DNA of 64,000 bases from Symbiodinium natans (lineage: Eukaryota > Sar > Dinophyceae > Suessiales > Symbiodiniaceae): positions 65,001-129,000 of the forward strand of contig CAJNDS010002101.1 in the NCBI GenBank assembly GCA_905221605.1, given 5' to 3'. Below are positions 53,379 through 62,306 of this stretch, in pieces. Positions within the stretch are counted from its first letter, which is position 1, and the number at the start of each line of letters is the position of its first letter. Below the pieces are notes generated by a model, which had not been told where the DNA came from, searched no databases, and worked only from the letters and a program-made list of their open reading frames with translations. Both the position numbers and the translations under genes were made by a program.

Positions 53379-54220
53379 ACCTCGTTATGTTTTTAAAACC
53401 TCGGGTCTTTTTTTTAACCTCGGAGTTGCTGACATGTCTGTTCTTCAACCTCGCCAATCTTCTGAATAACCTCGGGTACGTCTTATCTGTAACCTCGTAT
53501 TATTATTAACCTCGTCCACCTTCTTTGCTGCCTTTTCCATTTCTGGTTATCTCTCTCTCTCTCTCCCTCTCTCCCTCCCTCTCCCTCGTTTAATCTCCGG
53601 ACACTGAGCCCGGACACTGAGCCGCCTTTTGCGTGCTGCACTTGTCATTCGTCGGGCTCAGCAACTTCAGAACTTCAGATCTTGACTCCTCAAACTTTAC
53701 ACTCTAAACCCTAATTCCTAAACTTCTCAACCCTGAACCCTTTTACCGGGAGCCAAAAGCCCCAGGCATGTCGATACGCAAGCTGACGAACCGAACCCTC
53801 CGTGACGCCGGCAAGAGTTGTGCATGACTGCCGAGCCGTCAGAATACACTTCCAAGCCATGCAAGTGCTTGTGGCAGCTAACGAAAATAACATACTTCCC
53901 CGGCAGCTGACTCTCCTAGCTTCAGCTCTTAAACCTGGATGGGCCGGCCAGCTGGGCTGGGCCTCGTGGGACCATGCTTTGGGCGAGGTTAGAACGAAGA
54001 CGGACGTGGTTGGAAATAAGACAGACGATGTTGGACATCAGATTTCCGAGGTTGATTACTCTCTCTCTCCCCCCCGGACATGAGCCACAGCGGGACCTTA
54101 AGATAGGCGAGGTCAAAAAGCAGACGAGGCAAGGTCAACAAGAAGACTGGAACAAGGGCGAGGTTAGACTTCAGTTTACGAGGCTGAAAAAAAGACACGA
54201 GGTAAAAGAAGACGGTGAGG
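53379..54220. repeat. Inverted clusters of AACCTCG / CGAGGTT words
   Basis: Seven (A/G)ACCTCG words at 53379-53513 and eight CGAGGT or close variants at 53984-54220, in opposite orientation. CT-dinucleotide tracts lie between them (53552-53587; 54057-54075). Confidence 0.6.
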
Positions 54221-54607
54221 CTGAAAAAAGAATGCCCATCATAAACCACTATAATTCTACGAAGGTCATGCGAATCATAAACCACTCTAATTGCTACTAA
54301 GGTCAGGTGTATCATAAACCACTTTAAGTCAAGGTCCACTGAAACATAAACCCTTTTACTACTAATTGCTTAAGAACCCCCCCAAAAAGCTTAAACATAT
54401 TCTTCCTTATGAGGGTAATATAGAGATTATTGTTGTTAATTCTTTTGGGGTTCTTGAGCAGATAGTAGTTTAGGCTTCATATTTTTTCCCCGAGGTCTGC
54501 ATGTCTCCCGACGCTAGTGGTCATATACAATCGGAAAGCAGGGCTCCAAGAGCGTTCGGGCACCAATCCTGGGCTTGTGTAGAGACAGGGGCAACTCGGG
54601 GAGCATG

Positions 54608-54650
54608 TCGGGTTTAGGGTTTAGGGTTTAGGGCTTAGAGTTTAGGGCTT
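54608..54650 (+). repeat. Telomeric array (TTTAGGG)n
   Basis: Six units, some TTTAGAG or CTTAGGG. Confidence 0.9.
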
Positions 54651-54973
54651 CCGCAGCGTCTGTTGATGGAGGCGCTTCGAGCTTCTTTGGGGCGTGCTTT
54701 CACGAGGGCAGACTGCTCCAATCCAAGACGCCAGCAGTTCCCGAGGACGGAGGCAAAACAGCGCCCAAGTTCATACCAAGAGGGGTTGGCAAGGAGCGAC
54801 TCACCACGAACAGAGCAAGCTGCAGAACTCCTCCCCACGCAGTGCCCAGTGTTGTAGCAGCATTCTTCCATGTAGACGCGGGGGCCACGTGCCTTCTGCA
54901 CCAAGCGCACAACTTCATAATGGCCGAAACGCCGCGCCATCCGAATAGCTGAAGTGTCGTGGACCCCGGCATC
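54635..54973 (-). CDS. Candidate 3' terminal exon with ankyrin-like repeat
   Basis: Open from a CACCAAG acceptor to a TAA formed in the flanking repeat (113 codons). It begins DAGVHDTSAIRMARRFGHYE and continues VVRLVQKARG, fitting the ankyrin pattern D-x-x-G-x-T-x-x-x-x-A-x-x-x-G-H-x-x-V-V-x-L-x-x. The rest is Cys-rich and unassigned. Probably the downstream end of the ankyrin gene seen at 58-61 kb, though it could be a separate gene. A shorter exon with a donor after KARG is possible. Confidence 0.45.
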   Translation of the reverse strand, partial: DAGVHDTSAIRMARRFGHYEVVRLVQKARGPRVYMEECCYNTGHCVGRSSAACSVRGESLLANPSWYELGRCFASVLGNCWRLGLEQSALVKARPKEARSASINRRCGSPKL

Positions 54974-55397
54974 CTTGGTGTTTCCAAAGGTTCGGGTTGC
55001 AAGGGTTTAAAGTTTAGGGCTTATAGGGTTTAGGGTTTAGGGAGTCTTTTTGATCCAGTGCCACCCCCTGCAGCCCCACGAGCCATTGCCTCTAAGCCCT
55101 CAAAGCCATCGACCTTAAACCCTAAGCACCCCCAAACACCCCCCAAACACTGGAGAGGACAACTATACTCCCCTTGGAACCTTAATAACACTCATATCGT
55201 AAATATCCTGGTGGGGTTTATATAAACAAAAAAAACAAAAAAATCCCCAAGGGGGATATAGACGAGCCGCAAGCAAGCACTGCACTATCTCCGCGTGTCC
55301 TTGGGACTGCAAGGACCCCTGCAAAACTGCCCAGGCTTCGGGGGATTTTGGGCGGTGTGGGCCCGGCTGTTCGGGGGTGAAGTTGTTGTTAGTTGCC

Positions 55398-55515
55398 CCA
55401 ACCCTAAACCCTAAACCCTAGATTACTAAATTACTAAACCCTAAAGCCCTAAACCCTGAACCCTAAAACCTTTCGACAGCTCCTAGCCGGCCCTCAACCC
55501 TAAACCCTTAACCCC
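55398..55515 (-). repeat. Degenerate telomeric array (CCCTAAA)n
   Basis: Scattered CCCTAAA units with substitutions. Confidence 0.82.
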
Positions 55516-55737
55516 TAACCCTGAGCCAGCATCCCTTTTGCATCTAAACCTCGAAATGCCCCAAGCTCTCGCAACTCAGGACGAATTTTGGGGCTTTGGA
55601 CGCCCGCAAGCACTGGCTCAGGGCTTTCGGGACCCGCGCACATTCCTGAAGGTGTGTTTCATAGCTCACACCTCAGCCATGTCAGAGGCTTCTACACTTG
55701 TCGAGTTTCAAGGTCATATGGTGGGGGCTTTCCGAAA

Positions 55738-55840
55738 ATAGGGGTACCCTTTTTGGGGGCTCCCTGTAAGGGGATTCCATTCTATTTGGATTATAAAAGG
55801 GGTATCCCCCTTTCTGGGGAAATACCCATATAGGGTTGAG
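55738..55840. mobile_element. Inverted-repeat element, about 100 bp
   Basis: AATAGGGGTACCCTTTTTGG at one end and CTGGGGAAATACCCATATAG at the other, with GGGGATTCC and AAAGGGGTATCC inside. AAAGGGTACC-type words recur at 59090, 62390 and 63090. Confidence 0.35.
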
Positions 55841-55845
55841 GGTCA

Positions 55846-55975
55846 ACCCTACACCCTACACCCTACACCCTACACCCTACACCCTACACCCTACACCCTA
55901 CACCCTACACCCTACACCCTACACCCTACACCCTACACCCTAAACCCTAAACCCTAAACCCTAAACCTAAAAGGG
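55846..55975 (-). repeat. Variant telomeric array (CCCTACA)n ending in (CCCTAAA)n
   Basis: About 13 CCCTACA units followed by four CCCTAAA units. Confidence 0.95.
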
Positions 55976-55991
55976 TTTAGGATTAGGGTCC

Positions 55992-56052
55992 GAAGTCCCC
56001 AGCCCTGAGATGACTTCCGCTTGGTGGCCATTGGCAGCCGCGGCTGCGAGCG
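55992..56052 (-). CDS. Candidate ankyrin-like exon
   Basis: After CTGGCCTCAG the reverse strand reads LAAAAANGHQAEVISGLG, close to the ankyrin core x-L-x-x-A-A-x-x-G-H-x-x-x-V-x-x-L. The donor is unclear (a GA dinucleotide before CCCTAATCC). A forward-strand frame (MTSAWWPLAAAAASAEA) is also open. Lies in line with the ankyrin exons to the right. Confidence 0.35.
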
Positions 56053-56076
56053 CTGAGGCCAGTATTGTGGTTCCTT

Positions 56077-56152
56077 TGGGTTTAGGGTTTGGGGTTTAGG
56101 GTTTAGAGTTTAGGGTTTCGGGTTTAGGGTTTAGGGTTTACGGTTTAGGGTT
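56077..56152 (+). repeat. Telomeric array (TTTAGGG)n
   Basis: Ten units with several variants. Confidence 0.92.
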
Positions 56153-56579
56153 TTTTACAACCCCAATGACCTCTTTTAGATGTCTAGCGCCCAGTCGGTA
56201 CGCTTGTTCCTGCAGATGACGGAGGCCTCATGCTGATCGATCCCAACTTCGTTCAGTGCAGTGCTCGGATGTAGAAGACGACTTACGGACTGGGGAGGAC
56301 TCAGCCTCGCATGGCCATGACCATGTTCTTCCTGCAGGGTTTAGGGTTTAGGGCTTAGGGTTTGCTTCTCTAACTTCTCTTACTTGTCCCGTTTCCGCCT
56401 AGGGAAGCTTTAAAATTGTTTTAACCTGCGGGGCGATATGGGATGCAAAATGGGTCACGTCAACTGCGTCGCGTGCTGGCAAGTCCCCTGTGAGATGTGA
56501 CGGACAGCAGGCTTCTCAAGTGCCAACATTTCTGGAGCACACAACAACTGACTCAAAGCCCTAAACCCAAAGCCCTTTT

Positions 56580-56870
56580 ATGAACTCAAACCCAAAGGGC
56601 GCAGGTTCAAAACGAGTTGGCAGCAGGGTGAAAGCCTTTGGATCTTTGTATGCAGGGTGCGAGTTCGCAGGGGGGCAAATGATGGAAACGACTAATCGAC
56701 TGATACAGGATCCTATTAATGAGCACCGGATGGAATCGTTGCAACTCAACGCACCAGGAAATCGAATCGCAGCCGTATTGCTGCCCTCGATGCCTCCGTG
56801 CCTCCGAGATGATGCTGGCATTGCACGCCCCGAGTACTACCGTGGGAAGAGCAATACCCCTAAACCCTAA
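56580..56870 (+). CDS. Low-confidence hypothetical ORF
   Basis: 96 codons from an ATG, including CEFAGGQMMETTNRLIQDPI. It ends in a reading of CCCTAAA repeats. The reverse strand is also open. Confidence 0.22.
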   Translation: MNSNPKGAGSKRVGSRVKAFGSLYAGCEFAGGQMMETTNRLIQDPINEHRMESLQLNAPGNRIAAVLLPSMPPCLRDDAGIARPEYYRGKSNTPKP

Positions 56871-56927
56871 ACCCTAAACCCTAAACCCTAAACCCTAAAC
56901 CCTAAACCCTAAACCCTAAACCCTAAC
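56860..56927 (-). repeat. Interstitial telomeric array (CCCTAAA)n
   Basis: Nine perfect units. Confidence 0.95.
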
Positions 56928-56932
56928 TACAG

Positions 56933-57029
56933 GATCCAGACAAATGCGAAATGCAGAACAGACGAACCTGCCGAACCCTGAGCCCGAGAGGGCACCCCGC
57001 CGGCCTGAAAAGCGTTGGAACACAACAGG
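56933..57029. CDS. Exon-like island between telomeric arrays
   Basis: Forward strand: CCCTAACTACAG acceptor, then DPDKCEMQNRRTCRTLSPRG to CAACAGG-GTTTAG. Reverse strand: the strong acceptor TTCCAACGCTTTTCAG, then AGGVPSRAQGSAGSSVLHFA to a GTAGTTAGGG donor. The better pyrimidine tract favours the reverse strand, but both fit. Not recognised. Confidence 0.33.
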
Positions 57030-57075
57030 GTTTAGGGTTTAGGGTTTAGGGTTTAGGGTTTAGGGTTTAGGGTTA
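57028..57075 (+). repeat. Telomeric array (TTTAGGG)n
   Basis: Nearly seven units. Confidence 0.95.
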
Positions 57076-57178
57076 CAGTAGGTAGGTCCGGTGGAAGAAG
57101 CTTGATGCATCGGAAGGGCGCTTGTGCGGGTCGGCCTTGGAAGACAGAAGCAAGCGGACCACCTGAGAGCCAAAAGAT

Positions 57179-57415
57179 CATGGGCTTCCCTACTACCCCC
57201 TTCTACACTACCCCTCCGCCCCCCCTAGGTTCCCTCCTTTCAATCATGGGTTTCCCTACTACCCCCCTCTCTATACTACCCCCCCCCCCCCCCCCCCCCC
57301 CCCCAAGTTCCGCCTTACCTAACCTTAAGAAGGCTTAACTATCCCAAAAGAGCCTTAATTATGGGGGGAACCTAGGGGGGGGGGGTAATAGAGGGGGGTT
57401 GTAGGGGAACCCATG
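57179..57415. mobile_element. TIR element with poly-C core
   Basis: CATGGGTTTCCCTACTACCC at 57245, with a tandem copy of this end at 57179, is mirrored by GGGTTGTAGGGGAACCCATG ending at 57415. A C-run (57280-57304) and a G-run (57376-57385) lie in the arms, with a CCTTAAGAAGGCTTAA centre. Non-coding. Confidence 0.6.
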
Positions 57416-57419
57416 AAAA

Positions 57420-58200
57420 GACGGCCACTTCTTCCATTGAGGCCTATCGCTTCTGTTTGAGGGTGCAACCCTTTTTGAACCCAGACCCAGACTCTTTGCG
57501 TCAGCTGGCACGATGACAATTGCATGGACCCTATACCCTAAACCCTGGCTGTTTTGGGACGCGAGTCCCTTTAATTAAGCCCTGGCTCTAGACCCTCAAA
57601 CCCAATAACCCCAATATAATCCTTAACCCTAAACCAAACCTTGCTGTTCACCCCCCACAGACCTTGAGGTTCACCCCCAAGTCACCACTAACCTTCACCA
57701 ACCAAAAGGATGTTCCTCAAGTGTCACTGAGTCGAGGCATTAACTTGAGGGGGGGAGACATCTTCGACCCCCTCTTCTTAAGCCCACCTCCAGGTGACCG
57801 CCGCGTGATGCTTTGAACAGCGCGGTCCCACCATCTACATCACAGGCGTCCTGGTCAGCATGGGCCCCTCAACCCTAAACATACCTGGAACCCTTTTGAC
57901 CCTAAACCCCACAACCCCTGAGTTTTTAGCTGGCTTGGAGCTACTAGAGCTGCAGACATGCCAGATGCTCTCGGTAAGGAACAGCAGAAGATCTGGGAAT
58001 GGGCGTTTCAAGTGTGGGGGGGTATGATGGACATGGGTCTTTCGGCTTGTGACTTGTGCACTTCGGCTATCTTCCCCCGGGCGTCGTCACTATTGGAAAG
58101 TGCGGCAAAGTAGCCCAGGATGCTATCGGTTGGGATGGCCCCCCCACTTTTCCTAACAGTTCTTAATAGGGATTTTCGTACCCCCTATTGTGATCCCTAT
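57420..58200. other. Interval with no recognised gene
   Basis: Degenerate CCCTAAA remnants and a partial TTGGGATG-family copy at 58130-58186. No convincing ORF. Confidence 0.4.
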
Positions 58201-58202
58201 AA

Positions 58203-58436
58203 TGGACCCTAAACCCTAAACCCTAAATCCTAAACCCTAAACCTTAAGCCCTAAGTTCCAGGGGAAACATCGCAAGCCATCGACTTCGTTCCACACCGAC
58301 GAAACGAAAAGACACACCGCGAGACGAAACAAGGACAGATTGAGCTGACAACTCTCAATCGCATTGAAGTTGCCTAAACCCTAAACCCTGAACCGTAAAC
58401 CCTAAACCCTAAACCCTACACCCTAAACCCTAAATG
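58203..58436 (-). repeat. Two telomeric arrays (CCCTAAA)n
   Basis: 58203-58256 and 58375-58436, each seven to nine units with variants. Confidence 0.9.
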
Positions 58437-58748
58437 GTGCCACCGTGGGGGCCTTGGGGAACCCTAAGATTGGGGTCATATACCCAATACTAGAATAATA
58501 AAAATATACCCTAAACCCTTCGAGGGTTCATACTCGGTGCCCAAGGAAGAAGCACTCGCAGGGTGAGGTTTGGTGATAGGTTCTCCACTTCTAACCCTAG
58601 ATTGCCTGTCCCACGGTGTGAAAAACCCTATGGTCTTCGTTGCGCAGAAAACCCAGAGATTCTGCGGGCTTAGGATCGGACACCCTTTGATTAAAGCCTC
58701 ATACCTTACACCGCGGAAAGCATGACCGATAACTACCAAACGCCACAC

Positions 58749-58803
58749 CAGGGTTTGGGGTTTAGGGTTTCAAACCCTAAACCCTAAACCCTAAATCCTA
58801 AAC
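58749..58803. repeat. Head-to-head telomeric repeats (TTTAGGG then CCCTAAA)
   Basis: GGGTTTAGGGTTTCAAACCC directly joins both orientations, a perfect inverted telomeric junction. Confidence 0.9.
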
Positions 58804-58901
58804 CTCCGGCCGCGAGCAGACCTTGTCGGCTCCAGAATCTAAGAGCTGGCGCATCACTTCCAGGTGACCCCGCTGGGCCGCCATATGCAAAGCCGTGGCA
58901 C
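58804..58901 (-). CDS. Ankyrin-repeat exon
   Basis: 98 nt between CGATCCAG (acceptor) and GTTTAGG (donor in the telomeric array). It reads ATALHMAAQRGHLEVMRQLL then DSGADK, a textbook ankyrin repeat (T-A-L-H-x-A-A-x-x-G-H-x-x-V-x-x-L-L-x-x-G-A-D). Ankyrin repeats mediate protein binding. Same strand as the ankyrin and ubiquitin-like exons at 60.6-61.7 kb and probably the same gene, but its phase does not join directly to the exon at 60633, so at least one exon between them is unresolved. Confidence 0.65.
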
Positions 58902-58916
58902 CTGGATCGTCAGGTT

Positions 58917-58990
58917 GGGGCTTAGGGTTTAGGGTTCAGGGTTCAGGGTTTGGGGTTTAAAAGGGTTTAGGGTTTAGGGTTTAGGGTTTC
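58917..58990 (+). repeat. Telomeric array (TTTAGGG)n
   Basis: Ten units with TTCAGGG and TTTGGGG variants. Confidence 0.92.
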
Positions 58991-58991
58991 T

Positions 58992-59060
58992 CGCGGACCT
59001 CTCGGCGAATGCCTGCAAACATCTGCATGCCGACCTCTCTCAGCCTATGGGCGGTTGACG
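58992..59060 (-). CDS. Low-confidence exon candidate
   Basis: The reverse strand reads RLREVGMQMFAGIRREVREK and reaches a stop in the CCCTAAA repeat. Helix-like and short. Confidence 0.22.
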
Positions 59061-59459
59061 GGATGCTTTAGGCTAGGCTTAGGCCTGAAAAAGGGTGCCC
59101 TTTTTTGCTTAAAGGGGTTTATAAGGGAACCTAAACCCCCAAAAAGGGAATAAGGGTACTACTGGGCATCCTAGTAGGGTTTTGGAGTAGGGCGCCGGGG
59201 GGCTCTGGGGTTCAGGGCTTGGGGTGGGGTTTGGTTTAGGGCTCGGCTCCTGCTTGGCAAGACTGCAGCTCTCCAAAGAAACAGCCTTTCGCTCATCACG
59301 GCCACCCAACAAAACACCCCAGGAAAACGCAACAGCTTGCAGGCAAGCCATACGTACAAGAAGACCTTCAATGTATTGCGCGCTGAGGGGGTGCTAAACC
59401 CTAAACCCTTTCTGTAACCTAGGACTGCGGAGGCTGCGCCCTGAGATGCAAAAAAAACC

Positions 59460-59555
59460 CTGACCCCTAACCCCTAAACCTTAAACCCTAGCCCTAAACC
59501 CTAAACCCTAAACCCTAAACCCTAAACCCTAAACCCTAAACCCTAAACCCTGAAC
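59460..59555 (-). repeat. Telomeric array (CCCTAAA)n
   Basis: About 13 units. Confidence 0.94.
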
Positions 59556-59694
59556 CGGCCTGGGCGAAGGGCTTGGGATGTGTCATAGTCAGATTGTCAG
59601 AGCTTTGGTCGTCGAGCTTCGTTTGCAGCTGAGGCACCGTTGCCCATGATCTTTTCGAGGTTTGCACCCGCCTTTCGAGGTGTCGAATGTCTAG
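59556..59694 (-). CDS. Candidate internal exon, coiled-coil-like
   Basis: 139 nt between GAGCTGGAAAG (acceptor) and GTTCAGGGTTTAGGG (donor running into the array). It reads LDIRHLERRVQTSKRSWATV then PQLQTKLDDQSSDN. Probable helical segment; family not recognised. Lies inside the proposed ankyrin gene. Confidence 0.4.
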
Positions 59695-59997
59695 CTTTCC
59701 AGCTCTTCCGCTAGGTTGTCTTTCTTGGCTTTAGGATCTCTAAAGCCCATCAGTCCCACAAGCCCTGAGCAACTTTGAGTTGTGCGCTAAACCCTTCCTT
59801 TGAAAACTATACATGACGACTAGGTTCCATTTCAAGGAAAGAACGAACCACCCAAAACTTCAACAGACGCCTACAGGGTTGCAAGGGGCCATCGTCCATG
59901 CAGATTTGCTCTCCTGTCACTGCTGTACTTCTGCGAGGTTTTAGCCCGAAACCCCAGGGCTTAAACCATCTTTTTTTCAACCCAGACTCCTGAAGTC

Positions 59998-60235
59998 AGC
60001 ACTAAACCCTAAACCCTAAACCCTAAACCCTAAACCCTAAACCCTAAACCCTAAACCCTTTTTTGCAAACTTGACTGCGCACAACTGTCCAACCCAAGAC
60101 CCTTAAACCCTAAACCCTCAACCCATGATAGCGCCATATCCAAACCCCCTTCTGATTTCTGAGCTTCTGAAGGTGTTTCAGGGAGCTCACCCCCCCTGAA
60201 CCCTAAACCCTTAACTCTAAACCCTAAACCCTAAA
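59998..60235 (-). repeat. Telomeric arrays (CCCTAAA)n
   Basis: 59998-60060 is eight or nine perfect units, followed by shorter runs at 60105-60122 and 60200-60235. Confidence 0.93.
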
Positions 60236-60377
60236 CGGCGGCGCACACAGGGTTTAGGGTTTATAGAGCATTTAGGGCTTGGAGGGTTTATAAGCTTCTT
60301 TTTTTGGCACGCGCAGGTTTAGGGCTTACAGGGCTTGTAGGGTTTATACAGCTTATGAGGTTTATAGGGCAGGGTTT

Positions 60378-60494
60378 ATGGGGTCTTCGGGTTTACCTGG
60401 ACCCCAAAGTATGATTGGCCGAAGCCCATAAAAAGGGGCCAGTACTTAACATGCTTTCCATAGGGGCCTGAATAGGTTGTTTTTTTTTGGGGGG

Positions 60495-60525
<31 letters not shown>

Positions 60526-60604
60526 TGGGGTTATTATAGTGGAATTTCTATAATTACAAAAGGACCATAAAGGAATACGATTAGTAATTATTCCCAACCC
60601 CAAG
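60378..60604 (+). mobile_element. AAAGGGACC-family element with G-run of about 40
   Basis: A broken G-run at 60489-60530, then GGTTATTATAGTGGAATTTC and AAAAGGACCATAAAGGAATA. The downstream half matches 2544-2630 and the inverted copy at 5085-5150. Confidence 0.45.
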
Positions 60605-60632
60605 CCCTAAACCCTGAACCCTAAACCCTAAC
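60605..60632 (-). repeat. Telomeric run (CCCTAAA)n
   Basis: Four units. On the reverse strand its first bases form the GTTAGG donor of the exon at 60633. Confidence 0.9.
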
Positions 60633-60718
60633 CTGCCCGCAGCCGCCTCAAGCAACAGCACCACACTCTGCAGCGCCCCCTCAGAGGCAGCCACATGCAA
60701 AGCAGTCAGTCCCCGAGC
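60633..60718 (-). CDS. Ankyrin-repeat exon
   Basis: 86 nt between CCCGTTGTCAG (acceptor) and GTTAGGGTTTAGGG (donor). It reads ARGLTALHVAASEGALQSVV then LLLEAAAG, an ankyrin repeat core (G-x-T-A-L-H-x-A-A-x-x-G). Joined to the exon at 61258 by a GA donor it would read DPDLAD followed directly by ARGLTALH, a junction typical of dinoflagellate ankyrin proteins. Confidence 0.65.
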
Positions 60719-60748
60719 CTGACAACGGGTTCACGCCTTGTGGGGGCA

Positions 60749-60900
60749 TTGGGGGTTTAGGGTTTAGGGTTTAGGGTTTAGGGTTTAGGGTTTAGGTTTA
60801 GGGTTTAGGGTTTAGGGTTTGGGGTTTGGGGTTTGGGGTTTGGGGTTTGGGGTTTGGGGTTTGGGGTTTGGGGTTTGGGGTTTGGGGTTTGGGGTTTGGA
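60749..60900 (+). repeat. Telomeric array changing into (TTTGGGG)n
   Basis: Nine TTTAGGG units, then about 12 perfect TTTGGGG units (from about 60816). Confidence 0.95.
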
Positions 60901-61170
60901 TGGGACATGCAGCTGGGCCCTGGACGCTGCCATTCGTCTAGGGCCAAGTGCTGAACTCCGAATGGTTTCTTCCATCCCGCAGACCCCGAAATCTCCTAAA
61001 GCCCACCCTGTGCAAGCTGAACTTTCGCAACTTGTCCAGTTCTCTGGGGAGCGGAATTCGGACAGCATTTCACGTTTTTGCAGGGATGAGAAAACACCAA
61101 AGAGTTCTAACGGAAGCTTTTAAGGTGCGTTACTCGACTCGCAAAAAAAGCCTACACTTTTGCAACCCCA

Positions 61171-61217
61171 AACCCTAAACCCTTTTGAACCAAACCCTAA
61201 ACCCTAAACCCTAAACT
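61171..61217 (-). repeat. Telomeric array (CCCTAAA)n
   Basis: Five or six units. Confidence 0.9.
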
Positions 61218-61257
61218 GCCCTCAACCCTACACTTAAAGCCCTAAAAGCCGAGGATC

Positions 61258-61359
61258 GTCGGCCAGGTCGGGATCTTGCGGCCGCGAGAGGATTGACTCG
61301 ACCAGCTTGGCGTTGTCGGTGCTGCAGGCCTTCTGAAGCTCCGCCACACGCCGGCTCTC
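61258..61359 (-). CDS. Exon leading into ankyrin repeats
   Basis: 102 nt (34 codons, phase 0-0) after CTAGCCCAG. It reads ESRRVAELQKACSTDNAKLV and ends ESILSRPQDPDLAD. A-E-L-Q-x-A-C ... V-E-x-x-L-x-R-P-Q-D-P-D-L is the characteristic first helix pair before ankyrin repeats in dinoflagellate proteins. The donor is inferred as GA (GAC then GATCC) because it restores the frame with the next exon; a GC donor eight bases downstream (61249-61248) would break the frame. Confidence 0.55.
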
Positions 61360-61369
61360 CTGGGCTAGT

Positions 61370-61425
61370 TCGGGGTTTAGGGTTTAGGGCTAGAAAACTT
61401 TTAAGTTTAGGGTTTAGGGCTAGAA
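61370..61425 (+). repeat. Telomeric array (TTTAGGG)n, interrupted
   Basis: Two short runs separated by CTAGAAA-containing spacers. On the reverse strand they form the CCCTAAA-rich 3' part of the intron before the exon at 61359. Confidence 0.88.
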
Positions 61426-61505
61426 AGCCCCCGAATCCCCCGAGCCCCCGAATCAGCACTATTAAGTCGCTATTACGATCCGGCCATCTTCTGCGCAGAT
61501 TCTGC

Positions 61506-61655
61506 CAACTCCTCCCCGCGGAAGTGCGTGATGACCAGATGCAACATCTCTGGCAACTCCAATACCGCGTCGTCTCCCACAAGACTGCTTCCGCAAAGCA
61601 GCCTCAAGCGGAAGCGCGGCTGCCCCACCACCGCCGCCAAATGCCGCTTCACTCC
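61506..61655 (-). CDS. Ubiquitin-like domain exon, upstream part of ankyrin gene
   Basis: After the acceptor CCCTCGCACAG the frame reads GVKRHLAAVVGQPRFRLRLL, then GDDAVLELPEMLHLVITHF. V-K-x-x-L-x-x-x-x-G-x-P-R-F-R-x-R-L-L ... D-D ... L-x-L-V-I matches the ubiquitin-like fold found ahead of ankyrin repeats in dinoflagellate proteins. With the in-phase GC donor (GAGGAGTTG then GCAG) the exon is 50 codons and joins the exon at 61359 in frame across a 146 nt intron. A GT donor at 61476 is an alternative. The 5' exon was not identified. Confidence 0.6.
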
Positions 61656-61781
61656 CTGTGCGAGGGCTGGCGGGAAACAGTTGGAAGATTGCCGGGTTCT
61701 GGGCAAATGCAGGGTGTAGTCGATTTGCGTGGTTCCTATATAAGTTGGGAGCTGCCATGAAGAAAAACCTTTGCAAGCCCT

Positions 61782-62189
61782 TTGTTCCTTAAGCTTGGGG
61801 CTTCAGGGCTGCATTGCCCTACAAACGTCACACCCCCACCCCCAACACCTGCAATTGACCGTGCTGGACGCGCACTGCTACAGTGGCAAGATGTGGATCA
61901 TATCGAGTTTGTAGCTGGCGGGTGTCTACTTGGCGGCCCCTCTGTATTGTACTCGTATGTGTTTGCATTCCTGCTGTGTGCTCGCACGTCGCCAACATCA
62001 CCGGCAAACTTCAAGGCAAATGTCGAGAACTGCACTGACCAAGAATCAATGCTTCAACAGCCTTTGCTTTTCGCCTGGCTTGGAATCCCTCAGGATTATC
62101 GGCTTTGCGTTCCGGAGAGCAATTGCGACAGGATGCATGCCAAGGCAGCAACTCTCACAAAAAGTGCGATCCGTAGATGCGCCACCCTG
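61782..62189. other. Interval with ambiguous ORFs
   Basis: A forward open frame of about 135 codons lacks an ATG at its start and shows no domain. Nothing is called. Confidence 0.3.
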
Positions 62190-62227
62190 AACCCTAAACC
62201 CTAAACCCTGAACCCGAAACCCTAAAC
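62190..62227 (-). repeat. Telomeric array (CCCTAAA)n
   Basis: Five units with variants; supplies the donor of the next exon. Confidence 0.9.
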
Positions 62228-62306
62228 AAACGAGGGGTTGCTTCCCTTCGCCAGGATAGCTGCGACATACGCCAACACCGCAAAGGAGGCATCAAAGCCC
62301 GCCTTT
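62228..62306 (-). CDS. Candidate internal exon with telomeric donor
   Basis: 79 nt ending at CTCGTTT followed by GTTTAGGG. It reads KAGFDASFAVLAYVAAILAK then GSNPSF, a hydrophobic helix. The acceptor (TTGAGCGAG) is weak. It lies upstream, in the reverse direction, of the ubiquitin-like exon and may belong to another gene. Confidence 0.38.

Noticed and set aside
60833-61123. Forward ORF of 96 codons
   Set aside because: Its first third is a translation of TTTGGGG repeats, and the rest has no recognisable content.
61782-62204. Forward ORF of 140 codons
   Set aside because: No ATG at its start, no domain, and it ends in a translation of CCCTAAA repeats.
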